Source: Streptomyces asoensis
Lineage (GTDB): Bacteria > Actinomycetota > Actinomycetes > Streptomycetales > Streptomycetaceae
Length of the DNA: 64,000 bases
Reading direction: 5' to 3'
NCBI RefSeq assembly: GCF_013085465.1
Contig: NZ_CP049838.1
Span: forward strand, 4,464,001 to 4,528,000
Both the position numbers and the translations under genes were made by a program. The notes under the pieces are model-generated. The model was not told the DNA's origin and did not search any database. It saw only the letters and a list, made by a program, of their open reading frames with translations. Positions 51,309 to 59,416 of the stretch are shown piece by piece; the stretch's first letter is position 1, and every line of letters begins with the position of its first letter.

Positions 51309-52160
51309 GTGCCCCCACGACCCCCGCTGACGGCCCGCCGCCTACGGCTCGCCGTGGAGTTGCGCAAGTTGCGCGAGCGCGCGGGCATGACGGCTACCGA
51401 AGCCGCGCGCACGCTTGGAACGAGCCAGGGGCAGCTGAGCAACGTGGAGTCAGGCCGGTTTGGCGTGAGTCCCGAGCGCGTGAGGGCACTGGCCCGCGCG
51501 TACACGTGCTCGGACCCCGCGTTCATCGAGGCATTGGCCGGCATGGCGGGCGACAAGACACGCGGATGGTGGGAGACGTTCCGGGATGTGCTTCCGCCGG
51601 CGCTCCTGAACATCGCGGAACTGGAGCATCACGCCACCGCGCTGCGGTCCGCCAACACCGCACACATCCCGGGGTTGCTCCAGACCACCGACCACGCCCG
51701 CGAGATCTTCCGGCAGGTCGTACCCGAGTTCTCACGATCGGACATCGAACTCCGCGTGAGCCACCGGCTCCAGCGCCAGGCACTCCTGGACCGGAACGAC
51801 CCGATCCCGTTCCGTGCCGTCATTCATGAAGCTGCTCTCCGCGTGCCCGTCGGCGGCCCCTCCGCCGCCAAGCGGCAGCTTGAGCACCTGTTGGAGCAGA
51901 GCGAACGCGAGCACATCACTGTCCAGGTGATCCCGTTCGCCATCGGCGCCTACCCCGGATCCGGACAGAACATCCACTACGCGTGCGGCCTCCTGCCCCA
52001 GCTCGACACGGTTTCACTCGACCAGTCCCATGGCCCCGTACTCCTGGACGCGGAGGCACAGTTGGAGATGTACCGCATTTTGCTGGACCGCATGGAGCGC
52101 GTGGCACTGGAGCCATCGAAGTCCCGCGACTTCATCCACGACCTCATCCACGACCTGTAA
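51309..52160 (+). CDS. XRE-family regulator with DUF5753 domain (second module)
   Basis: 283 residues from GTG 51309, seven bases after AGGAGG. The HTH is LAVELRKLRERAGMTATEAA with RTLGTSQGQLSNVESGRFGV. DUF5753: NTAHIPGLLQTTDHAREIFR, RQALLDRN, VIHEAALRVPVGG, VQVIPFAIGAYPG. It is paired with the DUF397 gene 9 bases downstream and the divergent ATPase. Sequence differs widely from the 31-kb copy, so the two modules should be insulated. Confidence 0.93.
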   Translation: MPPRPPLTARRLRLAVELRKLRERAGMTATEAARTLGTSQGQLSNVESGRFGVSPERVRALARAYTCSDPAFIEALAGMAGDKTRGWWETFRDVLPPALLNIAELEHHATALRSANTAHIPGLLQTTDHAREIFRQVVPEFSRSDIELRVSHRLQRQALLDRNDPIPFRAVIHEAALRVPVGGPSAAKRQLEHLLEQSEREHITVQVIPFAIGAYPGSGQNIHYACGLLPQLDTVSLDQSHGPVLLDAEAQLEMYRILLDRMERVALEPSKSRDFIHDLIHDL

Positions 52161-52169
52161 GGGGAACCG

Positions 52170-52358
52170 ATGCCCACCCACGCCTGGCAGAAGTCGTCCT
52201 ACTGCGGGCAAGGCGAATCCTGCGTCCACATATCCGCCGACCCCGGCACCATCCACCTCACCGAATCCGCCGACCCCTCCCACTCCGTCCTCACCACCAC
52301 CCGCACCGCCTTCGCCGCCCTGCTCGACGCGGTCAGCGCACGTCGACCCGGTAGGTGA
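52170..52358 (+). CDS. DUF397 protein (second module)
   Basis: 62 residues. AWQKSSYCGQGESCVHISAD holds the family SSYS-like start with two cysteines, and HSVLTTTRTAFAALLDAV ends it. Follows the XRE gene by 9 bases. Its last 26 bases overlap the end of the convergent lipoprotein gene. Confidence 0.9.
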   Translation: MPTHAWQKSSYCGQGESCVHISADPGTIHLTESADPSHSVLTTTRTAFAALLDAVSARRPGR

Positions 52359-52806
52359 CCCGCTCCGGCTCGGTCGTCGGGGACGGGGACGGGGTCGGGG
52401 ACGGGCCCGCGCCGCCACCGCAGGCCGCGGTGCCCGCCGTGGGGAACGTGCAGTGCAGCAGCACGATGCGGGTGGTGCCCCTGCCGGTGGCCTCGAAGGT
52501 GAGGACGAGGGTGCCGCCGCCGCCGACCGACTTGCCGTCGTCTGCCGACTCGTAGCTGCGGTCGGCGGCCCGGACCACCGACGCGTCCGGCTGCGGGGCG
52601 ACCACGAACCAGTGTTCGCGGGTGGACGCGTTCTCCGGGACGGAGAGCGTGAAGCGCTCGCCGACCTCGGCGGTGATGCTCTTGTCCTGCGTGGGGTGGC
52701 TGGTGGGCTCGTCCGCGTCGGAGCCCGACGCACAGCCCACCACCAGCGTGACTGTGCAGAGCGCCGCCGCGACGGCCCCCGTGACCCTGCTCGACCTGAC
52801 CGCCAT
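52333..52806 (-). CDS. Lipoprotein with chagasin-like (inhibitor I42) domain
   Basis: 157 residues. Lipobox LTVVLVVGCAS-type end (LVVGCASG). The domain runs ITAEVGERFTLSVPENASTR, then EHWFVVAPQ and VGGGGTLVLTFEATGRGTTR. These match the three inhibitory loops of the I42 family of cysteine-protease inhibitors. A Pro/Ser/Thr linker and short strand close the protein. It may protect surface proteins from papain-like proteases. Confidence 0.75.
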   Translation of the reverse strand: MAVRSSRVTGAVAAALCTVTLVVGCASGSDADEPTSHPTQDKSITAEVGERFTLSVPENASTREHWFVVAPQPDASVVRAADRSYESADDGKSVGGGGTLVLTFEATGRGTTRIVLLHCTFPTAGTAACGGGAGPSPTPSPSPTTEPERVTYRVDVR

Positions 52807-52864
52807 CGGCCCCCCGTTTCGATCTTGACCGCCGGGAGGGTAGCACCCGCCCGGCGGACAACTC

Positions 52865-53479
52865 CTAGCCGTCGACCTCGTAGCGGCCGACCTCCAGGAA
52901 GTACCGCAGCTCCTCCGGCGTCCCGTCGATGGCCTCCTCGGCAGCCGCGCGGAGGGCGGCGCTGATGGTCGGGTCGGCCAGGATGCGGGCGACGGCGACG
53001 CGGTCGTCCTCGGCCTGGGCGAGGCGGTAGCCGGTCTCCAGGAAGGCGCGCAGGGCCTCCGGGGTGCCGATGTCGAGGGCCTTGGTGGCCTCGCGGACGA
53101 CGCCCTTGCCGGAGTTCTTGTCCGCCAGGATGCGGAAGACGGCGACGCGGTCGTCCTCGGCCTGGGCGAGGCGGTAGCCGGTCTTCAGGAAGGTGCGCAT
53201 GTCCTCCACGGTGCCGTCGAGGGCCTTGTTGGCCTCCCGGACGACCCCCTTGCCGCTGTCCTCGTCCGCCAGGATGCGCGCGATCGCGATACGGAGGTCC
53301 TCTGCGGACATCTCGTCCACCGGCGTATCGGTCGTCACCACCGACGCCGTCGTGGTCGTCGCCGAGGCCGTCGTCGCCGTCGTGTCGGTGGCGAACGCCG
53401 GGGTGGCGAGGAGGAGGGCCGGGGCCAGGGCGGTGGCCGCGACGAGCAGGGCGGCGCGGCGGTGTCTCATGGGTCTCAT
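52865..53479 (-). CDS. Secreted ALF-repeat protein
   Basis: 204 residues with a signal peptide (LLVAATALAPALLLATPAFA), a Thr-rich linker and three helical ALF repeats of about 48 residues. The repeat core is LRxFLETGYRLAQAEDDRVA followed by VxRILADxxSGKGVVREA. A 32-base segment at 53006-53037 recurs exactly at 53153-53184, showing recent repeat duplication. ALF repeats occur in long actinobacterial secreted toxins and metalloproteins; here they stand alone. Confidence 0.85.
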   Translation of the reverse strand: MRPMRHRRAALLVAATALAPALLLATPAFATDTTATTASATTTTASVVTTDTPVDEMSAEDLRIAIARILADEDSGKGVVREANKALDGTVEDMRTFLKTGYRLAQAEDDRVAVFRILADKNSGKGVVREATKALDIGTPEALRAFLETGYRLAQAEDDRVAVARILADPTISAALRAAAEEAIDGTPEELRYFLEVGRYEVDG

Positions 53480-53696
53480 GGGTGGGTGCCTCCGTGGTCT
53501 GGCGGTCGGTGCGAAGATCCTCGCCGTTCCGCGCCACCGATGTCATTGCCGGATGTCGGCAGTCATCGTCGGCCGTCATTGCCGTACTCGCACCCGGTCG
53601 GCGGACGGCAGAGACGCTCAACTCCCTTCGGGCGGGCGCGACCTCGTCACCCGGCACCACGTGTACGAGGACAGCCTCGCCGTCGCTCGGGCGTTC

Positions 53697-53723
53697 GATA
53701 CGGACGATACGGACGATACGGAT
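53697..53723. repeat. 9-base tandem repeat, three copies
   Basis: GATACGGAC twice then GATACGGAT, in the 250-base gap before the exonuclease-like gene. Nothing else is visible in that gap. Confidence 0.8.
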
Positions 53724-53731
53724 CGGTCGGC

Positions 53732-54574
53732 TCAGATGATCGCCGACTCGTCCTCCGCCAGGTCCGCGACCACGGCCGCGTGGTCCGAGGGCCAGACTCC
53801 GTCCACGGGTCCGTGGCCCGCCCGGCGGATGTGCCGGACGTGGCCCTCGCCGATCGGGCCGGGCGGGCCCACGTGGATGTAGTCGATGCGGACGGCAGGT
53901 TCCAGCAGGCGGGCCGCGTAGGGGTTCTCGGGGGTCCAGGTGGCGGCTGGAGCGGTCGGGTCGGCGTAGTCCCAGGCGTCGTAGAGGACCTGTCCGGGGA
54001 CGGCCGACGCGGTCCTCGTCCCGCCGAAGAGGCGCACCTCGTCGGAGTCCGGCCAGGCGTTGAAGTCGCCGGTGACGACGGGCGGGAAGGGCGTGCCGCC
54101 GCGGTGCCGGGCGACGAGTTCCGCGAGGGCGGTGACCTGGGCGCGGCGCACCGCCGAGGCGTGCCCGGCCGAGGTGAGGTGGGTGGTGAAGAAGGGGATG
54201 TCGAAGGAGGGGGCGGCCACTCGGGCGTAGAGGGCCGCGCGGCCGTCGGCCAGGTCGGGGGGCGCGGGCAGCAGCAGCGTCTCCCGTTCCACCACCGGCC
54301 AGCGGCTCAGCACCGCGTTGCCGATGTGGACCGAGCCGGCGTCGGGGTCCTCGATCCGCTTCCGCCAGCGTTCGGGGGCCGGTGACGGGGCCCAGGTGCA
54401 GTGCAGGCCGAGTTCGTCGGCCAGCCACTCGGCGAGGTTCTCGGCACCGGCCGCCCACACCTCCTGGAGGCCGACCACGTCGGGGTCCAGCTCGCGCAGT
54501 ACGGCCAGGATGGCCTTCTGGCGTTCCCGCCAGGGGCCGAACCGCCACCACAGGTTCCAGGTCACCACTCGCAT
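53732..54574 (-). CDS. Endonuclease/exonuclease/phosphatase family protein
   Basis: 280 residues from ATG 54574 (the frame is open to 54652 without a better start). MRVVTWNLWWRFGPW, VVGLQEVW (metal Glu), TTHLTSAGHASAVRRAQV, VTGDFNAWPDSDEV and PSDHAAVVADL are the five motifs of the DNase I-like metal-dependent phosphoesterase fold. No signal peptide, so cytoplasmic. Substrate may be nucleic acid, sphingomyelin or an inositol phosphate. Confidence 0.92.
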   Translation of the reverse strand: MRVVTWNLWWRFGPWRERQKAILAVLRELDPDVVGLQEVWAAGAENLAEWLADELGLHCTWAPSPAPERWRKRIEDPDAGSVHIGNAVLSRWPVVERETLLLPAPPDLADGRAALYARVAAPSFDIPFFTTHLTSAGHASAVRRAQVTALAELVARHRGGTPFPPVVTGDFNAWPDSDEVRLFGGTRTASAVPGQVLYDAWDYADPTAPAATWTPENPYAARLLEPAVRIDYIHVGPPGPIGEGHVRHIRRAGHGPVDGVWPSDHAAVVADLAEDESAII

Positions 54575-54657
54575 GTGCAGCCACCCGCTCTCGTCACGCC
54601 GACGGCGTCGGGGACCATTGAAGCAACAAACCTGTGCGTGAAGGAGTCCCACGGATC

Positions 54658-55053
54658 ATGGCCCGTTCGAGTGACCTCCGATTCCGCGCGACCACCGCCT
54701 TCCAGCGGTACGTCGCCAACCCCCTCATGCGCCGCCTGCCGTTCCACACGCTCCTGGAGACCACCGGCCGTGTCTCGGGCCTGCCCCGGCGCACCCCGCT
54801 GGGCGGCCGCCGGGTCGGCGACGCCTTCTGGCTGGTCTCGGAGTTCGGCGAGCGGTCGCAGTACGTCCGCAACATCCAGGCCGATCCGCGCGTGCGGGTG
54901 CGGCTGGGGGGACGGTGGCACTCGGGCACGGCCCAATTGCTGCCCGACGACGACCCGGTGGCCCGTCTGCGCACCCTGCCCCGGGGCAACAGCGCCGCCG
55001 TCCGGGCCCTGGGGACGGGCCTGCTCACCATCCGGGTGGATCTGACGGGCTGA
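54658..55053 (+). CDS. Ddn-like deazaflavin (F420)-dependent nitroreductase
   Basis: 131 residues. LLETTGRVSGLPRRTPLGGR and the split-barrel WLVSEFGERSQYVRNIQADP segment are the signature of the Ddn/FDOR-B family, which binds F420H2. AAGGAG lies eleven bases before the ATG. Relatives reduce quinones or nitro compounds. FO for the cofactor would come from FbiC 8 kb away. Confidence 0.9.
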   Translation: MARSSDLRFRATTAFQRYVANPLMRRLPFHTLLETTGRVSGLPRRTPLGGRRVGDAFWLVSEFGERSQYVRNIQADPRVRVRLGGRWHSGTAQLLPDDDPVARLRTLPRGNSAAVRALGTGLLTIRVDLTG

Positions 55054-55121
55054 CGGACTGACGGACGAACGGACCGACGGACGCGCGGGCCCCCTCGACG
55101 AGACGAGACCCGACGGGCCGC

Positions 55122-55188
55122 GCGGCACGGCAGTGGCCGGACACGGCGGCGACCGCCCGGGATCGCCCGGAGGCCGCCGCCGTGCCGC
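55122..55188. terminator. Convergent terminator
   Basis: Perfect 10-base arms GCGGCACGGC (55122-55131) and GCCGTGCCGC (55179-55188), with further inner pairing (GGCGGC/GCCGCC), between two facing stops. Confidence 0.7.
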
Positions 55189-55205
55189 CTACCGCTCGGC
55201 TCGCG

Positions 55206-55757
55206 TCACTTGGCGGGCTTGTAGAAGGCGTAGGTCGCGGTGTAGGGGACGCTGACCTGGTCGGTGCCGGCGCAGGCCGTGGCGGGGGCGACGCCGCCGG
55301 TCGTGTCGAGGCGCTGGATGTAGGTGACGTCGGCGAAGACGCCGGTGCCGCGGGTGGCGGTGGTCTTCAGGAGAAGCTCGGGGATGGTGCCGGCCTTGGG
55401 CGAGCTGACGGCGGCGGCGGCGTTGACGGCGCTGCCGTCCACCGTGGACACCCAGACGGGGCCGCGGGAGTGCAGGGCGACCGGGCGGTGGGCCCGGTCT
55501 CTCTTGTCCGACAGGGTGGCGGCGGGCTCCAGGAGCTTCCAGACGCCGTCGGTGCAGGTGTAGGTCTGGACGCCCCGGGCGGCGAAGACTCCGGTCAGCC
55601 GGTTGCCGTCGGGAACCTTGAGCGCCGCGGGAGCGTGGACCGCGGCGGGGGCGGACTGCGCGGGCGCGGCGTGACCGGCGGTCGTGCCGAGCAGGGTGCC
55701 GGCGGTGGCGGCGGCGAGGGCGGTGGTGGTGAGGACGAGTCGCTTGGCGAGCTTCAT
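55206..55757 (-). CDS. Secreted DUF3455 protein
   Basis: 183 residues from ATG 55757 (GGAGA upstream). Signal peptide LVLTTTALAAATAGTLLGTT ending AGHAAP. DUF3455 body: VFAARGVQTYTCTDGVWKLL, then HSRGPVWVSTVDGSAV and VTYIQRLDTTGGVAPA, ending TATYAFYKPAK. The family is found in bacteria and fungi as extracellular proteins of unknown role. A 17-base tandem repeat lies just upstream. Confidence 0.9.
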   Translation of the reverse strand: MKLAKRLVLTTTALAAATAGTLLGTTAGHAAPAQSAPAAVHAPAALKVPDGNRLTGVFAARGVQTYTCTDGVWKLLEPAATLSDKRDRAHRPVALHSRGPVWVSTVDGSAVNAAAAVSSPKAGTIPELLLKTTATRGTGVFADVTYIQRLDTTGGVAPATACAGTDQVSVPYTATYAFYKPAK

Positions 55758-55804
55758 CGGTGTTCTCCAGAACGTTTTCCGAACATGTGCACGGGGCAGG
55801 GGAG

Positions 55805-55907
55805 TTGACGCCGACCGCGTTCCGACGCCGTCGAGTTGCTGACACCGTCGTCTACCTGACGCCGTCGTGTTCCTGACGCCGTCCGCGTCCCTGACGCCGT
55901 CCGTGCC
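55805..55907. repeat. 17-base tandem repeat upstream of the DUF3455 gene
   Basis: Six imperfect copies of CTGACGCCGTCGTGTTC, the last offset by one base. They begin 48 bases before the DUF3455 start, inside its likely promoter. The unit is not a multiple of three and no gene covers it. Confidence 0.85.
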
Positions 55908-56046
55908 CTTGCGCGGGGACGCTACGGGTCCCCCGCGGATTCCGGGGTCCGTCGGCGGAACTCGGCTCTCCGGCACCACGCTCTCTGCACGCCGAGGACA
56001 CGTCGCAGGGCTCAAAGGGCAAGCGGGCCCACCCCTGCGGGCGCTC

Positions 56047-57525
56047 TCACCCCGGCCACACGATCGCCTGCACCTCGCTGTACGCGTGCAGCGCGTACGA
56101 GCCGACGTCCCGCCCGACGCCGCTCCGCTTGAACCCCCCGAACGGCGCCTCCATGTTGCGGCCCACGGTGTTGATGCCGACGCCGCCGGCCCGGAGCCGC
56201 CGGGCGACCCGGAAGGCCCGGGCCACGTCCGCCGACCAGACGTAGTCGATCAGGCCGTAGTCGCTGTCGTTGGCCAGCGCGATCCCCTCTTCCTCCTCGT
56301 CGAAGGGGATGACCGTGACCACCGGGCCGAAGATCTCCTCCCGCGCCACCCGCATGTCGTTCGTGCAGTCGGCGAGAAGGGTGGGGGCGACGAAGAAGCC
56401 CCGTTCCAGCGGCGGGCGTTCGCCACCCGCGACGACCACCGCCCCTTCCTTCCGGCCGAGTTCGACGTACGACTCCACCCGGTCCCGATGGGCGGCCGAG
56501 ATCACCGGGCCGACCACCGTGTCCGGAGCCCGGGGGTCACCCACGGGCAACCGGCGTGCGTAGGCGGCGAGTTGCTTCACCAGCCGGTCGTACACCCCGC
56601 GCTGCGCCAGCACCCGGGTCGGGGCTGTGCAGATCTGGCCGCTGTAGAAGGAGAAGGTGGTGCCGATGCCGGCCACCGCCGAGGCGAGGTCCGCGTCGTC
56701 GAGGACGACCGCCGCGCCCTTCCCGCCCAGCTCCATCAGCTGGCGTCTCATGTCCCGGCCGCACACCTCGGCGATGCGCTGCCCGACCGCCGTCGAGCCG
56801 GTGAAGCTCACCATGTCGACGTCCGGCGACGAGACCGCCGTCTCGCCGATCTCGACGGCGCGCCCGGAGACGACGTTCACCACCCCGCGCGGCACGCCCG
56901 CCGCCTCCAGCGCCTCCGCCATCCGGTAGACGGACAGGGGATCCTGCGGGGCCGGTTTCACGACCACCGTGTTGCCCATGGCGAGGGCGGGGGCGACCTT
57001 TCCGGCCGGGTTCGCCCACGGGTTGTTGTAGGAGGTGACGCAGGTGACGACCCCGACCGGCTGCCGTACGGCGACCGCGCCCATCACGCCCGCCCTCCCC
57101 ATCGGTCCGGCCTCGTTGACCTGCGGCGCGATCGGCCACTCGGCGGGCTCCACGCGCGCGTAGCGCCGGAAGCGGGCCACACCCACCCCGACCTGCATCC
57201 CGCGCGCGGTCCCGGTCGTGGCGCCGGTCTCCGCCTGGGCGAGCTCGGCGTACGGCAGCAGTCGGGCGCGCATGATGTCGGCCGCCCGGGCGAGGATCGC
57301 CGCCCGTTCCTCGGGCGGGGTGCGCGACCAGGGCCCGAAGGCCTCCCGGGCCGCCGCGCAGGCCGCGCGCACCTGCTCCCGGGAGGCCTCCGGAGCCAGG
57401 CCGACGGTTCCCTCGGTCGCCGGGTCGACGACCTCGTAGTGCCCACCGTCGGGCTCCACCCAGGCACCGCCGACGAACAACTTCTGCCCGTCGATCCCGT
57501 CGGTACCGTCGATCCCGTCGGTCAC
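56047..57525 (-). CDS. Aldehyde dehydrogenase family protein
   Basis: 492 residues. The NAD-binding segment is VVSSPDVDMVSFTGSTAVGQ, the general base Glu lies in LMELGGKGAAVVLDDAD, and the nucleophile is Cys in FYSGQICTAPTRV. EEIFGPVVTVIPFDEEEEG is the usual late motif. It oxidises an aldehyde to the acid or acyl form. The start overlaps the amidohydrolase stop (ATGA), so it is the last gene of the operon under sites B and C. Confidence 0.95.
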   Translation of the reverse strand: MTDGIDGTDGIDGQKLFVGGAWVEPDGGHYEVVDPATEGTVGLAPEASREQVRAACAAAREAFGPWSRTPPEERAAILARAADIMRARLLPYAELAQAETGATTGTARGMQVGVGVARFRRYARVEPAEWPIAPQVNEAGPMGRAGVMGAVAVRQPVGVVTCVTSYNNPWANPAGKVAPALAMGNTVVVKPAPQDPLSVYRMAEALEAAGVPRGVVNVVSGRAVEIGETAVSSPDVDMVSFTGSTAVGQRIAEVCGRDMRRQLMELGGKGAAVVLDDADLASAVAGIGTTFSFYSGQICTAPTRVLAQRGVYDRLVKQLAAYARRLPVGDPRAPDTVVGPVISAAHRDRVESYVELGRKEGAVVVAGGERPPLERGFFVAPTLLADCTNDMRVAREEIFGPVVTVIPFDEEEEGIALANDSDYGLIDYVWSADVARAFRVARRLRAGGVGINTVGRNMEAPFGGFKRSGVGRDVGSYALHAYSEVQAIVWPG

Positions 57526-59252
57526 CTGGTGCTCACCGTCCTGGTGTCCCGCCCCGAGCGCAGCACCCGGCCCGGGACGGCGCCCGTCACCACGTCGTCC
57601 CGGATGGCCGCCACCCCGTTGACCCAGACCGCCCGCACCCCGATCGCCTTCGAGTCCAGCCGCGGACTGTCACCCGGCAGGTCGTGCACCAGGGTGGCCT
57701 TGCCCGCGTCGATCCGCTCCGGGTCGAAGAGGACCAGGTCCGCATGCCAGCCCTCCCGGATCCGGCCCCTCTCCCGGAGGCCGAACAGCCTCGCCGGGTC
57801 GTCCGTCAGCATCTTCACCGCCTGCTCCAGGCCGGCCAGCTTCCGGCCGCGCAGACAGTCGCCGAGGAAGCGCGTGGTGTACGGCGCCCCGCACATCCGG
57901 TCCAGGTGCGCGCCCGCGTCGGAGCCGCCGAGCAGGACGTCCTCGTGGCTCCAGGTGTCCGCACGCAGGGCCCAGGAGTCCGGGTCGTTGTCCGTCGGCA
58001 TGGGCCAAAGGACCGTACGCAGGTCGTCGGCGGCGCAGATCTCGACCAGACAGGCGAAGGGGTCCAGGCCGCGTTCGGCGGCGATGTCGCGTACGACCCG
58101 CCCGGTGAGGCCCTCGTTCGCCGCGCTATAGGTGTCGCCGATGACGTACCGCCCGAAGTTCGTCAGCCGTCTGAAGACGCCGGCCTCCTTGGAGTTCGCC
58201 CGCTTCAGCAGCTCCGCCCGCACCTCCGGGTCCCGCAGCCGCTCGATCCGCTCCGGGACGGGCAGGCCGAGGACCGGCCCCCACCCCGGGATCAGGTTCA
58301 GCGCGCAGAACGTGCCCAGGGACATGTTCATCGGCGTGAGGATCGGCATGGTCAGCGCGACGACCCGGCCGCCGGCCTTCCGCGCCCGTTCGCTCGCCAT
58401 GAGCTGCCGGGGCACGCGTTCCGGAACGGCCGCGTCGACGGTGAGGACGTTCCAGTTCAGGGGGCGTCCGGCGGCCGCGCTCATCTCCACGAACAGATCG
58501 ATCTCGGCGTCGCTGAACTGGTCCAGACAGCCCGCCACGATCGCCTCGATCTGGGTGCCCTCGTGCTCGCCGACGGCCCGGGACAGCGCGAGCAGCTCCT
58601 CCGGCCGGGCGTGCCGGGAGGCGACCGGCTGTCCGTCCCCGTCGGAGTGGGTCGAGGACTGCGTGGTGGAGAATCCCCACGCGCCCGCGTCCATGGCCTC
58701 GTGCAGCAGCCGGACGATGTCGGCCAGCTGCTCCTCGCTCGGCTGCCCGCCCACCGCGTCCGCGCCCATCACGTACCGGCGCAGCGCGCAGTGCCCCACC
58801 ATGAACCCGGCGTTGACGGCTATCCGCCCCTCCAGCGCGTCCAGGTACTCCCCGAAGCCGTGCCAGCTCCAGGGCGCCCCCTCCTCCAACGCGACCAGGG
58901 ACATGCCCTCCACCTTGGACATCATCCGACGCGTGTAGTCGGCGTCCTCGGGACGGTCCGGATGCAACGGCGCGAGCGTGAACCCGCAGTTCCCCGCCGC
59001 GACCGTGGTCACCCCGTGGTTCAGGGACGGAGTGGCGTACGGATCCCAGAACAGCTGGGCGTCGTAGTGCGTGTGCGGATCCACGAACCCGGGAGCGAGG
59101 ACGAGCCCGTGCGCGTCCTCGCTGGTCCGCGCCTCCTCGGCGACCGACCCGATGACGGCGATCCGCCCGTCCCGGATGCCGACGTCGGCGACGAACCCGG
59201 GCGCGCCCGTCCCATCGACGACGGTCGCCCCTTTGATGACGTGATCGAGCAT
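57522..59252 (-). CDS. Amidohydrolase, N-acyl-D-amino-acid deacylase type
   Basis: 576 residues. LDHVIKGATVVDGTGAPGFV opens the composite beta-domain. APGFVDPHTHYDAQLFWDPY carries the first metal histidines, VAAGNCGF a conserved Cys, and GGSDAGAHLDRMCG the catalytic Asp region. SLGTFCALNLIPGWGPVLGL is an insertion that differs from D-aminoacylase itself. It probably hydrolyses an amide or cyclic amide intermediate. Middle gene of the operon, 165 bases after the LLM gene. Confidence 0.92.
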   Translation of the reverse strand: MLDHVIKGATVVDGTGAPGFVADVGIRDGRIAVIGSVAEEARTSEDAHGLVLAPGFVDPHTHYDAQLFWDPYATPSLNHGVTTVAAGNCGFTLAPLHPDRPEDADYTRRMMSKVEGMSLVALEEGAPWSWHGFGEYLDALEGRIAVNAGFMVGHCALRRYVMGADAVGGQPSEEQLADIVRLLHEAMDAGAWGFSTTQSSTHSDGDGQPVASRHARPEELLALSRAVGEHEGTQIEAIVAGCLDQFSDAEIDLFVEMSAAAGRPLNWNVLTVDAAVPERVPRQLMASERARKAGGRVVALTMPILTPMNMSLGTFCALNLIPGWGPVLGLPVPERIERLRDPEVRAELLKRANSKEAGVFRRLTNFGRYVIGDTYSAANEGLTGRVVRDIAAERGLDPFACLVEICAADDLRTVLWPMPTDNDPDSWALRADTWSHEDVLLGGSDAGAHLDRMCGAPYTTRFLGDCLRGRKLAGLEQAVKMLTDDPARLFGLRERGRIREGWHADLVLFDPERIDAGKATLVHDLPGDSPRLDSKAIGVRAVWVNGVAAIRDDVVTGAVPGRVLRSGRDTRTVSTR

Positions 59253-59416
59253 GAGGGCTCCTTCTCAACTCCGATGCGATGGGCGCCCGAAAGGGGAGCG
59301 AGGCTGTATCGCTGTGCGGCTCCGCCGTGTGGGCGCGACCAGCCACGACGGACCCGCAGCCGCCAGGCGACCCGCGCCCCCGGGACGACGACGCGCCCGC
59401 AAGTCCGCGACAGCGA

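Noticed and set aside
52014..54584. An 856-residue minus-strand frame
   Set aside because: Spans several confident genes on both strands; composition is that of out-of-frame high-GC DNA.
55039..55080. Further copy of the TetR-type operator (CTGACGGACTGACGG)
   Set aside because: Direct repeat of TGACGGAC, not palindromic; lacks the CGTCAG arm.
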